Assembly: GCF_014651135.1 (NCBI RefSeq)
Contig: NZ_BMWH01000022.1
Coordinates: 62,001-126,000, forward strand
DNA length: 64,000 nucleotides
Source of the DNA: Streptomyces echinoruber
Lineage (GTDB): Bacteria; Actinomycetota; Actinomycetes; Streptomycetales; Streptomycetaceae
Direction of reading: 5' to 3'
The translations under genes and the position numbers were made by a program. The first letter of the stretch is position 1. Each line of letters starts with the position of its first letter. The notes below the pieces were generated by a model. It saw nothing but the letters and a program-made list of their open reading frames with translations. It did not search any database and was not told where the DNA came from. Below are positions 27,001 through 37,419 of the stretch, piece after piece.

Positions 27001-27053
27001 AGGGGACTCCTCGTTTCGACAGTTGAATCAACCAGTGAACTAACGAAAGGAAA

Positions 27054-27074
27054 GCACTAACTTCTGGTTAGTGC
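27054..27074. promoter_or_regulatory. HxlR-type operator
   Basis: GCACTAAC at 27054-27061 and GTTAGTGC at 27067-27074 form a perfect 8-bp dyad with a 5-base centre. A related half site, GTGAACTAAC, lies about 20 bp to the left. It lies 54 bp from the flavodoxin start and 40 bp from the regulator start, well placed for control of both. Confidence 0.75.
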
Positions 27075-27113
27075 AACCTGCCGGTCAGCGCTGCCTGGGC
27101 GTACGCTGGTGTC

Positions 27114-27515
27114 ATGAACAGCACGCCCCAGTCCACGGCGGAGCCGGCACCGCCCTACAACGTGTTCGCCAAGGCCTGCCCCTCGCGCGGCACGCTGGAG
27201 CACGTCACGGGCCGCTGGGGCGGGCTCACGCTCGGAGCGCTGTACGAGGGGTCGCTGCGCTTCAACGAGCTGCGCCGCCGGGTGGACGGCGTGAGCGAGA
27301 AGATGCTCTCCCAGACCCTGCACGCGCTGGAGCGCGACGGCCTGGTGCACCGCGAGGCCCAGCCGACCAATCCGCCCCGCGTGGACTACGAGCTCACGCC
27401 GCTCGGCCGCGAGGTGGCCGAGCGGCTGCTGGCCCTCATCGACTGCGTGGAGAGCCGCATGGACGAGATCCTGGCCGCCCGTGAGCGCTACGACAGCGCG
27501 CGCGGCGCGCGCTGA
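27114..27515 (+). CDS. HxlR-family transcriptional regulator
   Basis: The 133-aa protein is a winged helix-turn-helix regulator of the HxlR family. Typical features are the N-terminal cysteine in [24 protein letters not shown] (Cys22), [31 protein letters not shown] for the recognition region, and the wing [12 protein letters not shown]. In relatives such as YodB and QorR, the conserved cysteine senses quinones, diamide or aldehydes. The ATG is at 27114. It is divergent from the flavodoxin gene and probably represses it. Its last 28 bp overlap the end of mutM on the other strand. Confidence 0.9.
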   Translation: MNSTPQSTAEPAPPYNVFAKACPSRGTLEHVTGRWGGLTLGALYEGSLRFNELRRRVDGVSEKMLSQTLHALERDGLVHREAQPTNPPRVDYELTPLGREVAERLLALIDCVESRMDEILAARERYDSARGAR

Positions 27516-28348
27516 CAGCGCGGGCAGAAGTAGCTGGAGCGGTTCATCCACGGGCGCCGCCGCATCGGGGTGGCGCAGCGCCGGCAGGGCAGCCCCTCAC
27601 GGCCGTAGGCGTCCAGCGAGCGGTCGAAGTAGCCGGATTCGCCGTTGACGTTGACGTAGAGGCTGTCGAAGCTGGTGCCGCCGACGGCGAGGGCGGCGTT
27701 CATCACGTCCCGGACGTGGCCGAGGAGTTCGGCGGTGCGCGGGCGGGTGAGGGTCGCGGTGGGGCGCTCGTAGTGGATGCGGGCCCGCCACAGCGCCTCG
27801 TCGGCGTAGATGTTGCCGACGCCGCTGATCAGCGACTGGTCGAGCAGGGCCCGCTTGATGGTGGTGCGTCGGCGGCGCAGCGCCCGGTGGAAGGCCTCGT
27901 CGTCGAAGAGCGGGTCGAGCGGGTCGCGGGCGATGTGCGCGATGACGTCGGGCAGCCCGTCCGGGCCGGTGTCGTGCAGGGACAGGCCGCCGAAGGTGCG
28001 CTGGTCGACGAAGCGCAGTTCGGTGCCGAGCGCGTCGGCGAAGCGCACGCGGACGCGCAGGTGCTTCTCGTCGGGCGCGGCGTGCGGCTGCACCAGCAGC
28101 TGGCCGCTCATGCCGAGGTGCGCCAGGACCGCCTGGGAGGTGTCCGCCAGGGGCAGCCACAGGTACTTGCCGCGGCGGCTGGGCACGCCGACGCGGTGGC
28201 CCTTGAGGCGGTGCGCGAAGTCGTCGGCACCGGCGAGGTGGCGGCGTACCGCACGCGGGTGCAGCACCTCGACGTCGGCGACGGTCCGGTGGGCGACCCA
28301 CCGCTCCAGGCCGCGCCGTACGACCTCGACCTCGGGCAACTCGGGCAT
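27488..28348 (-). CDS. mutM: Formamidopyrimidine-DNA glycosylase MutM (Fpg)
   Basis: This is a 286-aa base-excision repair enzyme that removes 8-oxoguanine and formamidopyrimidines and cleaves the AP site. The N-terminus [16 protein letters not shown] supplies the catalytic Pro and Glu. RRGKYLWL holds the conserved lysine, [17 protein letters not shown] is the helix-two-turn-helix, and the zinc finger is [24 protein letters not shown] in two halves. All are intact. It lies downstream of rnc but separated from it by a strong hairpin, so it is probably a separate unit. In many Streptomyces it sits next to rnc and smc. Confidence 0.96.
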   Translation of the reverse strand: MPELPEVEVVRRGLERWVAHRTVADVEVLHPRAVRRHLAGADDFAHRLKGHRVGVPSRRGKYLWLPLADTSQAVLAHLGMSGQLLVQPHAAPDEKHLRVRVRFADALGTELRFVDQRTFGGLSLHDTGPDGLPDVIAHIARDPLDPLFDDEAFHRALRRRRTTIKRALLDQSLISGVGNIYADEALWRARIHYERPTATLTRPRTAELLGHVRDVMNAALAVGGTSFDSLYVNVNGESGYFDRSLDAYGREGLPCRRCATPMRRRPWMNRSSYFCPRCQRAPRALS

Positions 28349-28400
28349 CTCGCTCCCCCCGGACGGACCTGCGGCGACCCGGGCACGGGCCGCTGACGGG

Positions 28401-28436
28401 CCGAGCGCCCGCCCCCGGGGCGGGGCGGGCGCTCGG
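28401..28436 (-). terminator. Hairpin terminator after rnc
   Basis: A perfect 15-bp stem (CCGAGCGCCCGCCCC at 28401-28415, its complement at 28422-28436) closes a 6-base loop, 37 bp past the rnc stop codon. It should separate rnc from mutM. Confidence 0.85.
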
Positions 28437-28472
28437 GTGGTGCTGGTGCGCGGCGGTGCGGCGCGCGGCGGT

Positions 28473-29411
28473 TCAGGCCGACGCCTGGCCGGCGTCGTCC
28501 CCGGCGGGCCCAGGCACGGCAGGCTCGGACGCGGCGGCCGCTTCCGCGCGACCGTCGGCCCGCGAAGTGCCGTCGGCCCGCGGAGTGCCGTCGGCCGACT
28601 GCTTCCCGGCGGCCTTCGCCTCGGCCTCGCGGACGGTCTCGGAGGCCTCCGCGGCGGCCTTGGCGCGCTCGTCCGCCGCGGCCCGGATGGACCGCCAGGC
28701 GGACTCGGCGGCCTGCTGCTCCGCCTCCTTCTTGCTGCGGCCGGTGCCGGTGCCGTACGAGACGCCTCCGACGCGGGCGGCAGCAGTGAAGGTCTTCTCG
28801 TGGTCGGGGCCGGTCTCCGTGACCAGGTACTCGGGCACGCCGAGCCCCTCGGTCGCGGTGAGCTCCTGGAGGGAGGTCTTCCAGTCCAGGCCGGCTCCGA
28901 GGTTCGAGGACTTCTCGATGAGCGGGTCGAACAGGCGGTGCACCAGTTCGGAGGCCGCTTCGAGGCCCTGGTCGAGATAGACCGCGCCGATCACCGCTTC
29001 GAGGGTGTCGGCGAGGATGGACGCCTTGTCCCGGCCGCCCGTGCCCTCTTCACCGCGGCCGAGCCGGATGAAGGAGCCCAGGTCGAGCGAGCGCCCCACC
29101 TCCGCCAGCGCACGCGAGTTGACCACCGCGGCCCGCAGCTTGGCCAGCTGGCCCTCGGGCAGGTCGGGGTGGGTGCGGTAGAGCGTGTCCGTGACGACCA
29201 GGCCGAGCACGGAGTCCCCGAGGAACTCCAGGCGCTCGTTGGTCGGCAGGCCGCCGTTCTCGTACGCGTAGGAGCGGTGGGTGAGCGCGCGTACCAGAAG
29301 GGCGGACTCGACCTTGTAGCCGAGCCGCCCTTCCAGGACCGTGTGGGACGAGGCCGTGTTGTCCGCCGAGCCGCCCCCGCTGGCGCGGGATGGTTTCCTG
29401 GGCGTGGACAC
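28473..29411 (-). CDS. rnc: Ribonuclease III (AbsB)
   Basis: RNase III cleaves double-stranded RNA in rRNA and mRNA processing; in S. coelicolor the gene (absB) is needed for normal antibiotic production. The 312-aa protein has the catalytic motif [29 protein letters not shown], and a C-terminal dsRNA-binding domain ([16 protein letters not shown] to [14 protein letters not shown]). A long Ala/Glu-rich tail with a repeated [18 protein letters not shown] element follows, longer than in non-actinobacterial enzymes. I chose the GTG at 29411 ([12 protein letters not shown]) because AGAGG lies just upstream; a GTG at 29423 is the alternative. It follows rpmF by 19 bp in the yceD-rpmF-rnc operon. 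Confidence 0.95.
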   Translation of the reverse strand: MSTPRKPSRASGGGSADNTASSHTVLEGRLGYKVESALLVRALTHRSYAYENGGLPTNERLEFLGDSVLGLVVTDTLYRTHPDLPEGQLAKLRAAVVNSRALAEVGRSLDLGSFIRLGRGEEGTGGRDKASILADTLEAVIGAVYLDQGLEAASELVHRLFDPLIEKSSNLGAGLDWKTSLQELTATEGLGVPEYLVTETGPDHEKTFTAAARVGGVSYGTGTGRSKKEAEQQAAESAWRSIRAAADERAKAAAEASETVREAEAKAAGKQSADGTPRADGTSRADGRAEAAAASEPAVPGPAGDDAGQASA

Positions 29412-29430
29412 AGTGCCTCTCACCAGCCGC

Positions 29431-29604
29431 TCAGACCTCGAGGACCTGGCGCTTGTTGTAGGTGCCGCACGACGGGCACGCGACGTGCTGCAGCTTCGGC
29501 TCGTGGCAGCGCTCGCACGCGACCAGGGTGGGGACCGCAGCCTTCCACTGCGACCGGCGGTGGCGCGTGTTGCTGCGCGACATCTTCCGCTTCGGAACAG
29601 CCAC
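29431..29604 (-). CDS. rpmF: 50S ribosomal protein L32
   Basis: L32 is a 57-aa protein of the large ribosomal subunit. The sequence [22 protein letters not shown] and the four-cysteine zinc ribbon CERC/CPSC (residues about 31-34 and 44-47) are typical, so this is the zinc-containing C+ form. The GTG at 29604 has AGGAG 8 bases upstream. It lies 5 bp downstream of the yceD gene and 19 bp upstream of rnc, the conserved bacterial order. Confidence 0.96.
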   Translation of the reverse strand: MAVPKRKMSRSNTRHRRSQWKAAVPTLVACERCHEPKLQHVACPSCGTYNKRQVLEV

Positions 29605-29609
29605 GGCTA

Positions 29610-30251
29610 TTACTCCTGCTTCTCGTCGACGCCCGCTTCGGCGCCGCTCGTGTCGTCCTTGTCGCCGCTCTTGAGTGAACCGGCGAGTTCCTGCAAAGCC
29701 GCCCAACGGATGTCGACGGCGTCGTGGTGGTGGTCCGGGTCGTCCGCCAGCCGCGCCCCGCACTCGGAGCACAGGCCGGGGCAGTCTTCCCGGCACACCG
29801 GCTGCATCGGCAGTGCGAGCACCACCGCATCGCGCAGCACGGGCTCGAGGTCGAACAGGCCGTCCTCGAGGAAGAGCCTGTCCTCGTCGTCCTCGGCGTC
29901 GTCGCCGGGCTCCGCGTGGGCGCGGCCCCGGTCGTCGGCGTCAGGGTACGAGAACAGCTCCTGGAAGTCCGCTTCGAGGTCGAACCCGAGCGGCTCCAGA
30001 CACCTTACGCACTCCCCCTCGGCCCGCGCACGGGCGGTGCCCGTGACGAGCACCCCCTCCATGACCGACTCGAGGCGGAGTTCGAGTGCGACCGGCGCGC
30101 CCTCCGGCACGCCGACGACTCCTCCGATCCCGAGGTCCGCGGGAGCCTCGACCGTGCGGGTCAGGCGCTGCAGCGCGCCGGGCCGCCGACCCAGCTCGTG
30201 CGTGTCGAACACGAGGGGGTTGCGGTGGTCGAGGCGGGCGTTGGGAGCCAT
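29610..30251 (-). CDS. yceD: DUF177 (YceD-family) 23S rRNA accumulation protein
   Basis: The 213-aa product belongs to the DUF177/YceD family, which is almost always encoded just upstream of rpmF and is implicated in 23S rRNA accumulation. It starts [21 protein letters not shown]. The first pair of cysteines appears in [18 protein letters not shown] and another group in [20 protein letters not shown], a likely zinc site. It ends in an acidic, charged tail ([17 protein letters not shown]). The stop is 5 bp from the rpmF start, so the two are co-transcribed. The mechanism is unknown. Confidence 0.9.
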   Translation of the reverse strand: MAPNARLDHRNPLVFDTHELGRRPGALQRLTRTVEAPADLGIGGVVGVPEGAPVALELRLESVMEGVLVTGTARARAEGECVRCLEPLGFDLEADFQELFSYPDADDRGRAHAEPGDDAEDDEDRLFLEDGLFDLEPVLRDAVVLALPMQPVCREDCPGLCSECGARLADDPDHHHDAVDIRWAALQELAGSLKSGDKDDTSGAEAGVDEKQE

Positions 30252-30369
30252 TCCTGCTTTCGGTCTTCTGAGCTCAGAGGGACGCCGCCCCGCGGTGTTC
30301 CCGGGCAGCGTTGATCGCGGACGTATGCGCGACCGAACAGCCAGGATACTGGACCTTCCGCGTACGGCC

Positions 30370-30480
30370 CAATCCGCTGCCCGTCGGGCGCACGCGATCC
30401 GCGCCCACGGGTCGCCCGCGGTCTCTCGCGGGTCTTCCGCGGATCTCCCGCGGCGCCTCCGCGGTTCTCCCGCGGTCCGT
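30370..30480. repeat. Iterated CCGCGG words upstream of yceD
   Basis: CCCGCGG-type hexamers recur every 10-17 bp (about 30415-30476), including CCCGCGG-tctct-CGCGGG, which can form a hairpin. The array lies between the DivIVA-like gene stop and the yceD promoter and may serve as a terminator. Confidence 0.5.
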
Positions 30481-31605
30481 CTACAGCCCGCCCCGGCCCT
30501 GTTCGTAGGCGCGCAGCTGCTCGGCGCTGATCATGCTGGTGTCGAACAGGCTGGTCTCGTCGAGGGCGTAGTCCTGCCGGCCGGGCTGCGGCTGGGACTG
30601 GGCCTGGGCCTGGGCCTGGTGCGGGTCGTAGGACGCCTGCTGCTGGTCGTAGCCCTGGAAGGGGGCGCCTGACGCCGGGGCGTAGCCGGGGGCGGAGGAG
30701 TAGGGGTCGGCCTGGCCGGGCTGCTGGTAGCCGTACGGGTCCGGCTGGGCGTACTGCTGCGGGTAGCCGGCGTACGGGTCGGGCTGCTGCTGGTAGGCGG
30801 CGTAGGCCGGCTGCTGCTGCTCGTACTCCGGCTGCTGGACCTGCTGGGGCAGCTGGGGTTGCTGCTGCGGCGGTTCGGCCGGGGTGCCGGCCAGGGCGGC
30901 CAGGTCGGCGAGGTAGTCGGCGTCGCTGGTGTGCTGGACGGTGGTGGTGTCGTCGGCGAGGGCGCCGAGGTCGTCGGTGGCGATGCGGCCGTGCAGCTTC
31001 TGGCGGCCGCGGCCGACGGCCTCCAGGGTCTTGGCGAGGACGGCCTCGAAGGCGGCGAGCTTGGCGTCGACGTAGGCGTCGGCGTTGGCGCGCAGGGTCT
31101 CCGGGTCGTGGCTGCGCTCGGGGGCGTCCTCGTCCTCGTAGCCGTTCTCGTCGACGCCGGGGCCGGTGCCCAGCAGCTTCTCGCGGCCGCGGCCGACGGA
31201 GCCGAGGGTCTTGGTGAGGACGACCTCGAAGTTGGCCAGCTTGGAGTCGACGTAGTCGTCGGCCTCGGCGCGGATCTCCTCGGCCTCCCGGCGGGCCTCG
31301 GCGAGGATGCGGTCGGCCTCGGCCTGGGAACGGCGGGCGATCTCGGTGTCGGAGATCAGGGAGTCGCGCTCGGCGTGGGCCTGCCGGACGATGCGCTCGG
31401 CCTCGCGGCGGGCCTCCTCGACCATCTGCTCGCGGTCGCCGATCAGCTCCTGGGCCTGCGCGAGGGACCCGGGCAGGGCCTGGCGCACCTCCTCGAGCAT
31501 CGCGAGCAGTTCCGCGCGGTTGACCACGCACGACGCCGACATGGGCATGGACCGGGCGCCGGAGACCGTCGCCACGATCTCGTCGAGCTTCTTCTGGACG
31601 TCCAC
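30481..31605 (-). CDS. DivIVA-like coiled-coil protein
   Basis: The 374-aa protein starts VDVQKKLDEIVATVSGARSMPMSASCVVNRAELLAMLEEV. It continues with a long, charged coiled coil (about residues 55-120) and two copies of a DDYVDSKLANFEVVLTKTLGSVGRGREKL-like segment, the second reading DAYVDAKLAAFEAVLAKTLEAVGRGRQKL. The C-terminal third is a Gln/Pro/Tyr-rich disordered region. Streptomyces annotations call it a cell division initiation protein because of DivIVA-like coils; function is not established to my knowledge. It starts with GTG at 31605 and is a separate unit between coaD and yceD. Confidence 0.8.
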   Translation of the reverse strand: MDVQKKLDEIVATVSGARSMPMSASCVVNRAELLAMLEEVRQALPGSLAQAQELIGDREQMVEEARREAERIVRQAHAERDSLISDTEIARRSQAEADRILAEARREAEEIRAEADDYVDSKLANFEVVLTKTLGSVGRGREKLLGTGPGVDENGYEDEDAPERSHDPETLRANADAYVDAKLAAFEAVLAKTLEAVGRGRQKLHGRIATDDLGALADDTTTVQHTSDADYLADLAALAGTPAEPPQQQPQLPQQVQQPEYEQQQPAYAAYQQQPDPYAGYPQQYAQPDPYGYQQPGQADPYSSAPGYAPASGAPFQGYDQQQASYDPHQAQAQAQSQPQPGRQDYALDETSLFDTSMISAEQLRAYEQGRGGL

Positions 31606-31719
31606 CGTGTGCTCGCCACTCTCTACAGCTGGTGTGTTGGAGACGGACGGGACGACTGTACGGCCCCGGGGCGTCTGCCGGACACCGGGTGACGGTCCGT
31701 CAGCCGCACGGGGTGCGGG

Positions 31720-32977
<1,258 letters not shown>

Positions 32978-35200
32978 TCATCCCTTCTCCAGGTAGCGCT
33001 CCCGCTCCTCGTCCAGCAGCGCGTCCAGGGCCGTGCGCAGGCCGGGCAGGCGGGTGAGGTCCGGGTCGGCGGCCACCACCGCGGTGGCCTCCGCGCGGGC
33101 CTCGGCGATGATCTCCTCGTCCTCGATGACGGCCAGGACGCGCAGGCTGGAGCGGGTGCCGGACTGGGCCTGGCCGAGGACGTCGCCCTCGCGGCGCTGT
33201 TCGAGGTCGATGCGGGACAGCTCGAAGCCGTCCAGGGTGGCGGCGACCGCGTCGAGGCGCTGCCGGGCGGGGCTCGCCTCGGGCATCTCGGTGACCAGCA
33301 GGCACAGTCCGGGGGCCGAACCGCGCCCGACGCGTCCGCGCAGCTGGTGGAGCTGGGAGACGCCGAAGCGGTCGGCGTCCATGATGACCATGACCGTGGC
33401 GTTGGGGACGTTGACGCCGACCTCGATGACCGTGGTGGCCACCAGGACGTCGGTCTCGCCGGCGGCGAAGCGGCGCATGACCGCGTCCTTGTCGTCGGGC
33501 TGCATCCGGCCGTGCAGCACCTCCACCCGCAGGCCGCCGAGCGGGCCGCGGGCGAGTTGCTCGGCGACGTCGAGGACGGCGAGCGGCGGGCGTTTCTCGG
33601 CCTCGTCCTCGGCCGGTTTCCGCTGCGCGTTCTTCGCGGCTCCCGCGTCCTCCTCGTCGCCGATGCGGGGGCAGACCACGTACGCCTGGTGGCCGTTGGC
33701 CACCTCCTCGCGCACCCGCTCCCAGGCGCGCGCCAGGAAGTGCGGCTTGTCGGCGGCCGGGACGACGTGACTGGCGATGGGCGAGCGCCCGGCGGGCAGC
33801 TGGTCCAGGACGGAGGTCTCCAGGTCGCCGAAGACGGTCATCGCGACCGTGCGCGGGATGGGCGTGGCCGTCATGACGAGCAGGTGCGGGGGCTGTTTGC
33901 CCTTGCCGCGCAGGGCGTCGCGCTGCTCGACGCCGAAGCGGTGCTGCTCGTCGACGACGACCAGGCCGAGGTCGTGGAACTGCACCTTGTCCTCGATGAG
34001 GGCGTGGGTGCCGATGACGATGCCGGCCTCGCCGGTGGCCAGGTCGAGCAGGGCCTGGCGGCGGGCGGCGGCGCCCATGGAGCCGGTGAGCAGCACCACC
34101 TTGGTGGCGTGCTCGGCGCCGCCCAGCATTCCCCCCTCGGCCAGTTCGCCCATCATCTCGGTGATCGAGCGGTGGTGCTGCTGGGCGAGGACCTCGGTGG
34201 GGGCGAGCATCGCGGCCTGGCCGCCGGCGTCGACGACGGCGAGCATCGCGCGCAGCGCGACCAGGGTCTTGCCGCTGCCGACCTCGCCCTGCAGGAGGCG
34301 GTGCATGGGGTGTTCGTCGGCGAGGTCGGCGAAGATCTCCGCGCAGACCTTGCGCTGGCCCTCGGTGAGGGTGAAGGGCAGGCGGTCGTCGAAGGCGGCG
34401 AGGATGCCGTCGGGGCGGGGCCGGCGGGGCACGGCGGGCAGTTGGGCGTCGGCGAGGCGGCGGCGGGCCAGGGCGACCTGGAGGACGAAGGCCTCGTCCC
34501 ACTTCAGGCGGTTGCGGGCCTGGACGATGTCCGCCTTGGTGTGCGGGCGGTGGATCTTCAGCAGCGCCTCGGGCAGCGGGAGCAGGCCCCGGCCCTCCCG
34601 CAGGGAGGGCGGCAGGGGGTCGGTGGCCTCCCGGGCGCTGGGCAGCACCGTCTGGACCGCCTTGCTGATCTTCCAGGACTCCAGTTTGGCGGTGGCCGGG
34701 TAGATGGGGATGAGGGCCCCGGCCCAGGACTCGACGCTCTCCTCCTCGTCGCCGCGCAGCAACTCGTAGGCGGGGTGGGCGAGTTGCAGGCGGCGGTTGA
34801 AGACGGAGACCTTGCCCGCGAACATCGCGCGGGTGCCCGGCAGGAGTTCCTTGTGCGGCTTGTGCACGCCGTTGCCGAAGAAGACGAGCTGCAGGCGGCC
34901 GCTGCCGTCGGTGATGGTGACCTCCAGGCGCTGCCCCTTGCCGCGCGGCGCCCGGGGCGAGGCGAAGGTGTGCAGGCGGGCGTCGGCGACCTGGGCGACC
35001 ACCGTGACGTGCTCGTCCATGGGCAGGTCGGCGAGGTGGGTGAGCTGGCCGCGCTCCTCGTAGCGGCGCGGGTAGTGGTGGAGGAGGTCGCCGACGGTGT
35101 GCAGGCCGAGGTGCTCGGCCATCACCTTCGCCGTGGCGGGGCCGAGCACCGACTTCAGCGGTTGTTCCAGTGGTTCTCGCAGTGCGGGCACGCGATCCAT
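32978..35200 (-). CDS. recG: ATP-dependent DNA helicase RecG
   Basis: RecG remodels stalled replication forks and recombination intermediates. The 740-aa protein has an N-terminal OB-type wedge domain (LADLPMDEHVTVVAQVADARLH), Walker A RLLQGEVGSGKTLVALRAML, the DEQH box VVVDEQHRFGVEQRDALR, TATPIPRTVAMTVFGDLE and the C-terminal motif RGRVGRGSAPGLCLL with the following TRG-type hairpin region. I took ATG 35200 (MDRVPALREPLEQPLKS); in-frame starts at 35215 and 35230 are possible and the RBS is weak for each. It is divergent from the HSP90-like gene. Confidence 0.95.
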   Translation of the reverse strand: MDRVPALREPLEQPLKSVLGPATAKVMAEHLGLHTVGDLLHHYPRRYEERGQLTHLADLPMDEHVTVVAQVADARLHTFASPRAPRGKGQRLEVTITDGSGRLQLVFFGNGVHKPHKELLPGTRAMFAGKVSVFNRRLQLAHPAYELLRGDEEESVESWAGALIPIYPATAKLESWKISKAVQTVLPSAREATDPLPPSLREGRGLLPLPEALLKIHRPHTKADIVQARNRLKWDEAFVLQVALARRRLADAQLPAVPRRPRPDGILAAFDDRLPFTLTEGQRKVCAEIFADLADEHPMHRLLQGEVGSGKTLVALRAMLAVVDAGGQAAMLAPTEVLAQQHHRSITEMMGELAEGGMLGGAEHATKVVLLTGSMGAAARRQALLDLATGEAGIVIGTHALIEDKVQFHDLGLVVVDEQHRFGVEQRDALRGKGKQPPHLLVMTATPIPRTVAMTVFGDLETSVLDQLPAGRSPIASHVVPAADKPHFLARAWERVREEVANGHQAYVVCPRIGDEEDAGAAKNAQRKPAEDEAEKRPPLAVLDVAEQLARGPLGGLRVEVLHGRMQPDDKDAVMRRFAAGETDVLVATTVIEVGVNVPNATVMVIMDADRFGVSQLHQLRGRVGRGSAPGLCLLVTEMPEASPARQRLDAVAATLDGFELSRIDLEQRREGDVLGQAQSGTRSSLRVLAVIEDEEIIAEARAEATAVVAADPDLTRLPGLRTALDALLDEERERYLEKG

Positions 35201-35448
35201 TGCACACCACGCCACTGACAGCGCGGCCACCCCGCCGCGCCGGTCCCGCGGGGCCCGCCGGCGCCGCCGGTGCGCCGGGCGGGCGCCGGCCCGGCGCGGG
35301 ACTTGCCGTAAACCTGCCGGAAACCCCTGGTCAGGCCGGTCGTTCGGGCTCTAGGATGGCGCGCTCCGGCCCTGCTTCGCGGTCACCGCCTCACACGGGA
35401 CCGCCCGACCCCGCGCCGTCGCGAAGTCCCCCCACCGGCGCTGTGACG

Positions 35449-37419
35449 ATGGACTTCCAGACCTCTCAGAGTTCCCAGAGTTCACACGACCCCCAGAAAC
35501 CACACGACCCCCGGAGTCCGGAGGAACCCCGGGACCCACACGACCCCCGGAGTCCGGAGGACCCCAGGAACCCACACGGCGCCCGGGATTCCCGGCCCTC
35601 CCGGGAGACCCCGCCGCCTCACACCTTCCAGGTCGACCTGCGCGGTCTGGTGGACCTGCTCTCGCACCACCTCTACTCCAGCCCCAGGGTCTACCTGCGC
35701 GAGCTGCTGCAGAACGCCGTGGACGCCATCACCGCCCGGCGCGCCGAGCAGCCCGGCGCCCCGGCCCGGGTGCGGCTGTCGGCCGACGGGTCCGCGCTGC
35801 GCGTGGAGGACTCCGGCATCGGACTGACCGAGGCGGACGTGCACGACCTGCTGGCGACCATCGGCCGCAGCTCCAAGCGGGCCGAGGGGCTGCAGGAGGC
35901 CCGCTCCGGGTTCCTCGGGCAGTTCGGCATCGGCCTGCTGGCCTGCTTCGTGGTCGCCGAGCGGATCCGGGTGGTCAGCCGCAGCGCCCGGGTGCCGGAC
36001 GCCCGGCCGGTGGAGTGGACGGCCCGCGACGACGGCTCCTACTCCGTGCGGACGCTGCCGGACGAGGCCCGGCCCGAACCGGGCACCACCGTGCACCTGC
36101 AGGCGCGGCCCGGCGCCGGCGAGTGGCTCACCCACGACCGGGTGCTCGCCCTGGCGCGGGACTTCGGCACGCTGCTGCCGTACGACGTGCGGGTGGGCGA
36201 GGAGCCGGTCACCGACCTGCCGGCGCCGTGGGACCGGACGTACCCCTCCCCCGCCGCCCGCCGGGTGGCCCTGGCCCGGCACTGCCAGGAGCTGTTCGGC
36301 TTCGCCCCGCTGGACTCGATCGACCTGGACGTGCCGGTGGCCGGGATCCGCGGGGTGGCGTACGTGCTGCCGTCGGCGGTCAGCCCGGCGCAGCGCGCGG
36401 GGCACCGCGTGCACCTGAAGGGCATGCTGCTGACCGAGCGGGCCGAAGGGCTGCTGCCGGACTGGGCGTTCTTCGTGCGCTGCGTGCTGGACACCGACAG
36501 CCTGCGGCCCACGGCCTCCCGCGAGGCGCTCTACGAGGACGAGCGGCTGGCGGCCGTACGGGAGGCGCTCGGCGAGCGGATCCGCTCCTGGCTGACCCGG
36601 CTGGCGGCCGGGGACCCGGAACGGCTGGCGGCCTTCCTCGCCGTGCACCACCTGGGCGTGAAGTCCCTCGCCCGGCACGATCCGGAGATGCTGCGCACGA
36701 TGCTGCCGTGGCTGCCGTTCGAGACCACCGACGGGCGGCTGTCGCTGGAGGAGTTCGCGCAGCGGCACCCGGTGGTGCACTTCACGCGGACGGTCGAGGA
36801 GTACCGGCAGGTCGCCCCGATCGCCTCCGCGCAGGGCATCGGGGTCGTCAACGGCGGCTACACGTACGACGGGGAGCTGGTCGAGGCGCTGCCGCGGGTG
36901 CGGCCGGGCACCACCGTCGCCGAGCTGGACGCGGAGACCGTCACCGCCCACCTGGACGCCGTCGACCCGGCCGAGGAGCTGGCCCTGTCGGGCTTCCTGG
37001 CGGCCGCGCGGGCCGCGCTGGACCCGCTGGGCTGCGACGTCGTGCTGCGCGCCTTCCACCCGCTGTCGGTTCCCGCGCTGCTCCTGGACGACCGGGAGGC
37101 GCGGCACGAACAAGCCCGCGCCGAGGCCGAGGAGCAGGCCGACGCGCTGTGGGCGGACATCCTGGGCTCGCTGCGCGGCAGCGCCCCGCGGGCGCGCCTG
37201 GTCCTCAACCACCTCAACCCGCTGGTGCGCAGGATCGGTTCGCTCGACGATCCGGAACTCGTCGGCACGGCCACCGAGTCGCTGTACGGGCAGGCGCTGC
37301 TGATGGCGCAGCGGCCGCTGCGGCCCCAGGACACCGCGCTGCTCAACCGCGCCTTCATCGGCCTGCTGGAGTGGGCCACCCACCGCGACACCGGCCACCC
37401 GGGGGAGGACCGGCGATGA
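35449..37419 (+). CDS. HSP90-family molecular chaperone, HtpG-like
   Basis: The 656-aa protein has the GHKL ATPase of HSP90: YLRELLQNAVDAITARR (N-box Glu/Asn), VEDSGIGLTEADVHDLLATIGRSSK, SGFLGQFGIGLLACFVVAERI, and GTTVHLQ. A middle domain follows (RRVALARHCQELFG, RGVAYVLPSAVSP, LLPDWAFFVRCVLDTDSLRPTASREALYED) and then a divergent C-terminal domain. An N-terminal Pro/Asp/Glu-rich extension with a 12-residue repeat (PHDPRSPEEPRD) precedes the fold and is not found in E. coli HtpG. The ATG is 35449; a GTG at 35443 is in frame. The stop overlaps the next gene's start (ATGA), so it is coupled to the TPR gene. Confidence 0.88.
   Translation: MDFQTSQSSQSSHDPQKPHDPRSPEEPRDPHDPRSPEDPRNPHGARDSRPSRETPPPHTFQVDLRGLVDLLSHHLYSSPRVYLRELLQNAVDAITARRAEQPGAPARVRLSADGSALRVEDSGIGLTEADVHDLLATIGRSSKRAEGLQEARSGFLGQFGIGLLACFVVAERIRVVSRSARVPDARPVEWTARDDGSYSVRTLPDEARPEPGTTVHLQARPGAGEWLTHDRVLALARDFGTLLPYDVRVGEEPVTDLPAPWDRTYPSPAARRVALARHCQELFGFAPLDSIDLDVPVAGIRGVAYVLPSAVSPAQRAGHRVHLKGMLLTERAEGLLPDWAFFVRCVLDTDSLRPTASREALYEDERLAAVREALGERIRSWLTRLAAGDPERLAAFLAVHHLGVKSLARHDPEMLRTMLPWLPFETTDGRLSLEEFAQRHPVVHFTRTVEEYRQVAPIASAQGIGVVNGGYTYDGELVEALPRVRPGTTVAELDAETVTAHLDAVDPAEELALSGFLAAARAALDPLGCDVVLRAFHPLSVPALLLDDREARHEQARAEAEEQADALWADILGSLRGSAPRARLVLNHLNPLVRRIGSLDDPELVGTATESLYGQALLMAQRPLRPQDTALLNRAFIGLLEWATHRDTGHPGEDRR
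35483..35580 (+). repeat. 36-bp in-frame repeat in the HSP90-like gene
   Basis: Two copies of a 36-bp unit beginning CACACGACCCCCGGAGTCCG start at 35501 and 35537, with a shorter copy at 35483. They encode PHDPRSPEEPRD and PHDPRSPEDPRN. The repeat lies in the disordered N-terminal extension. Confidence 0.85.
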
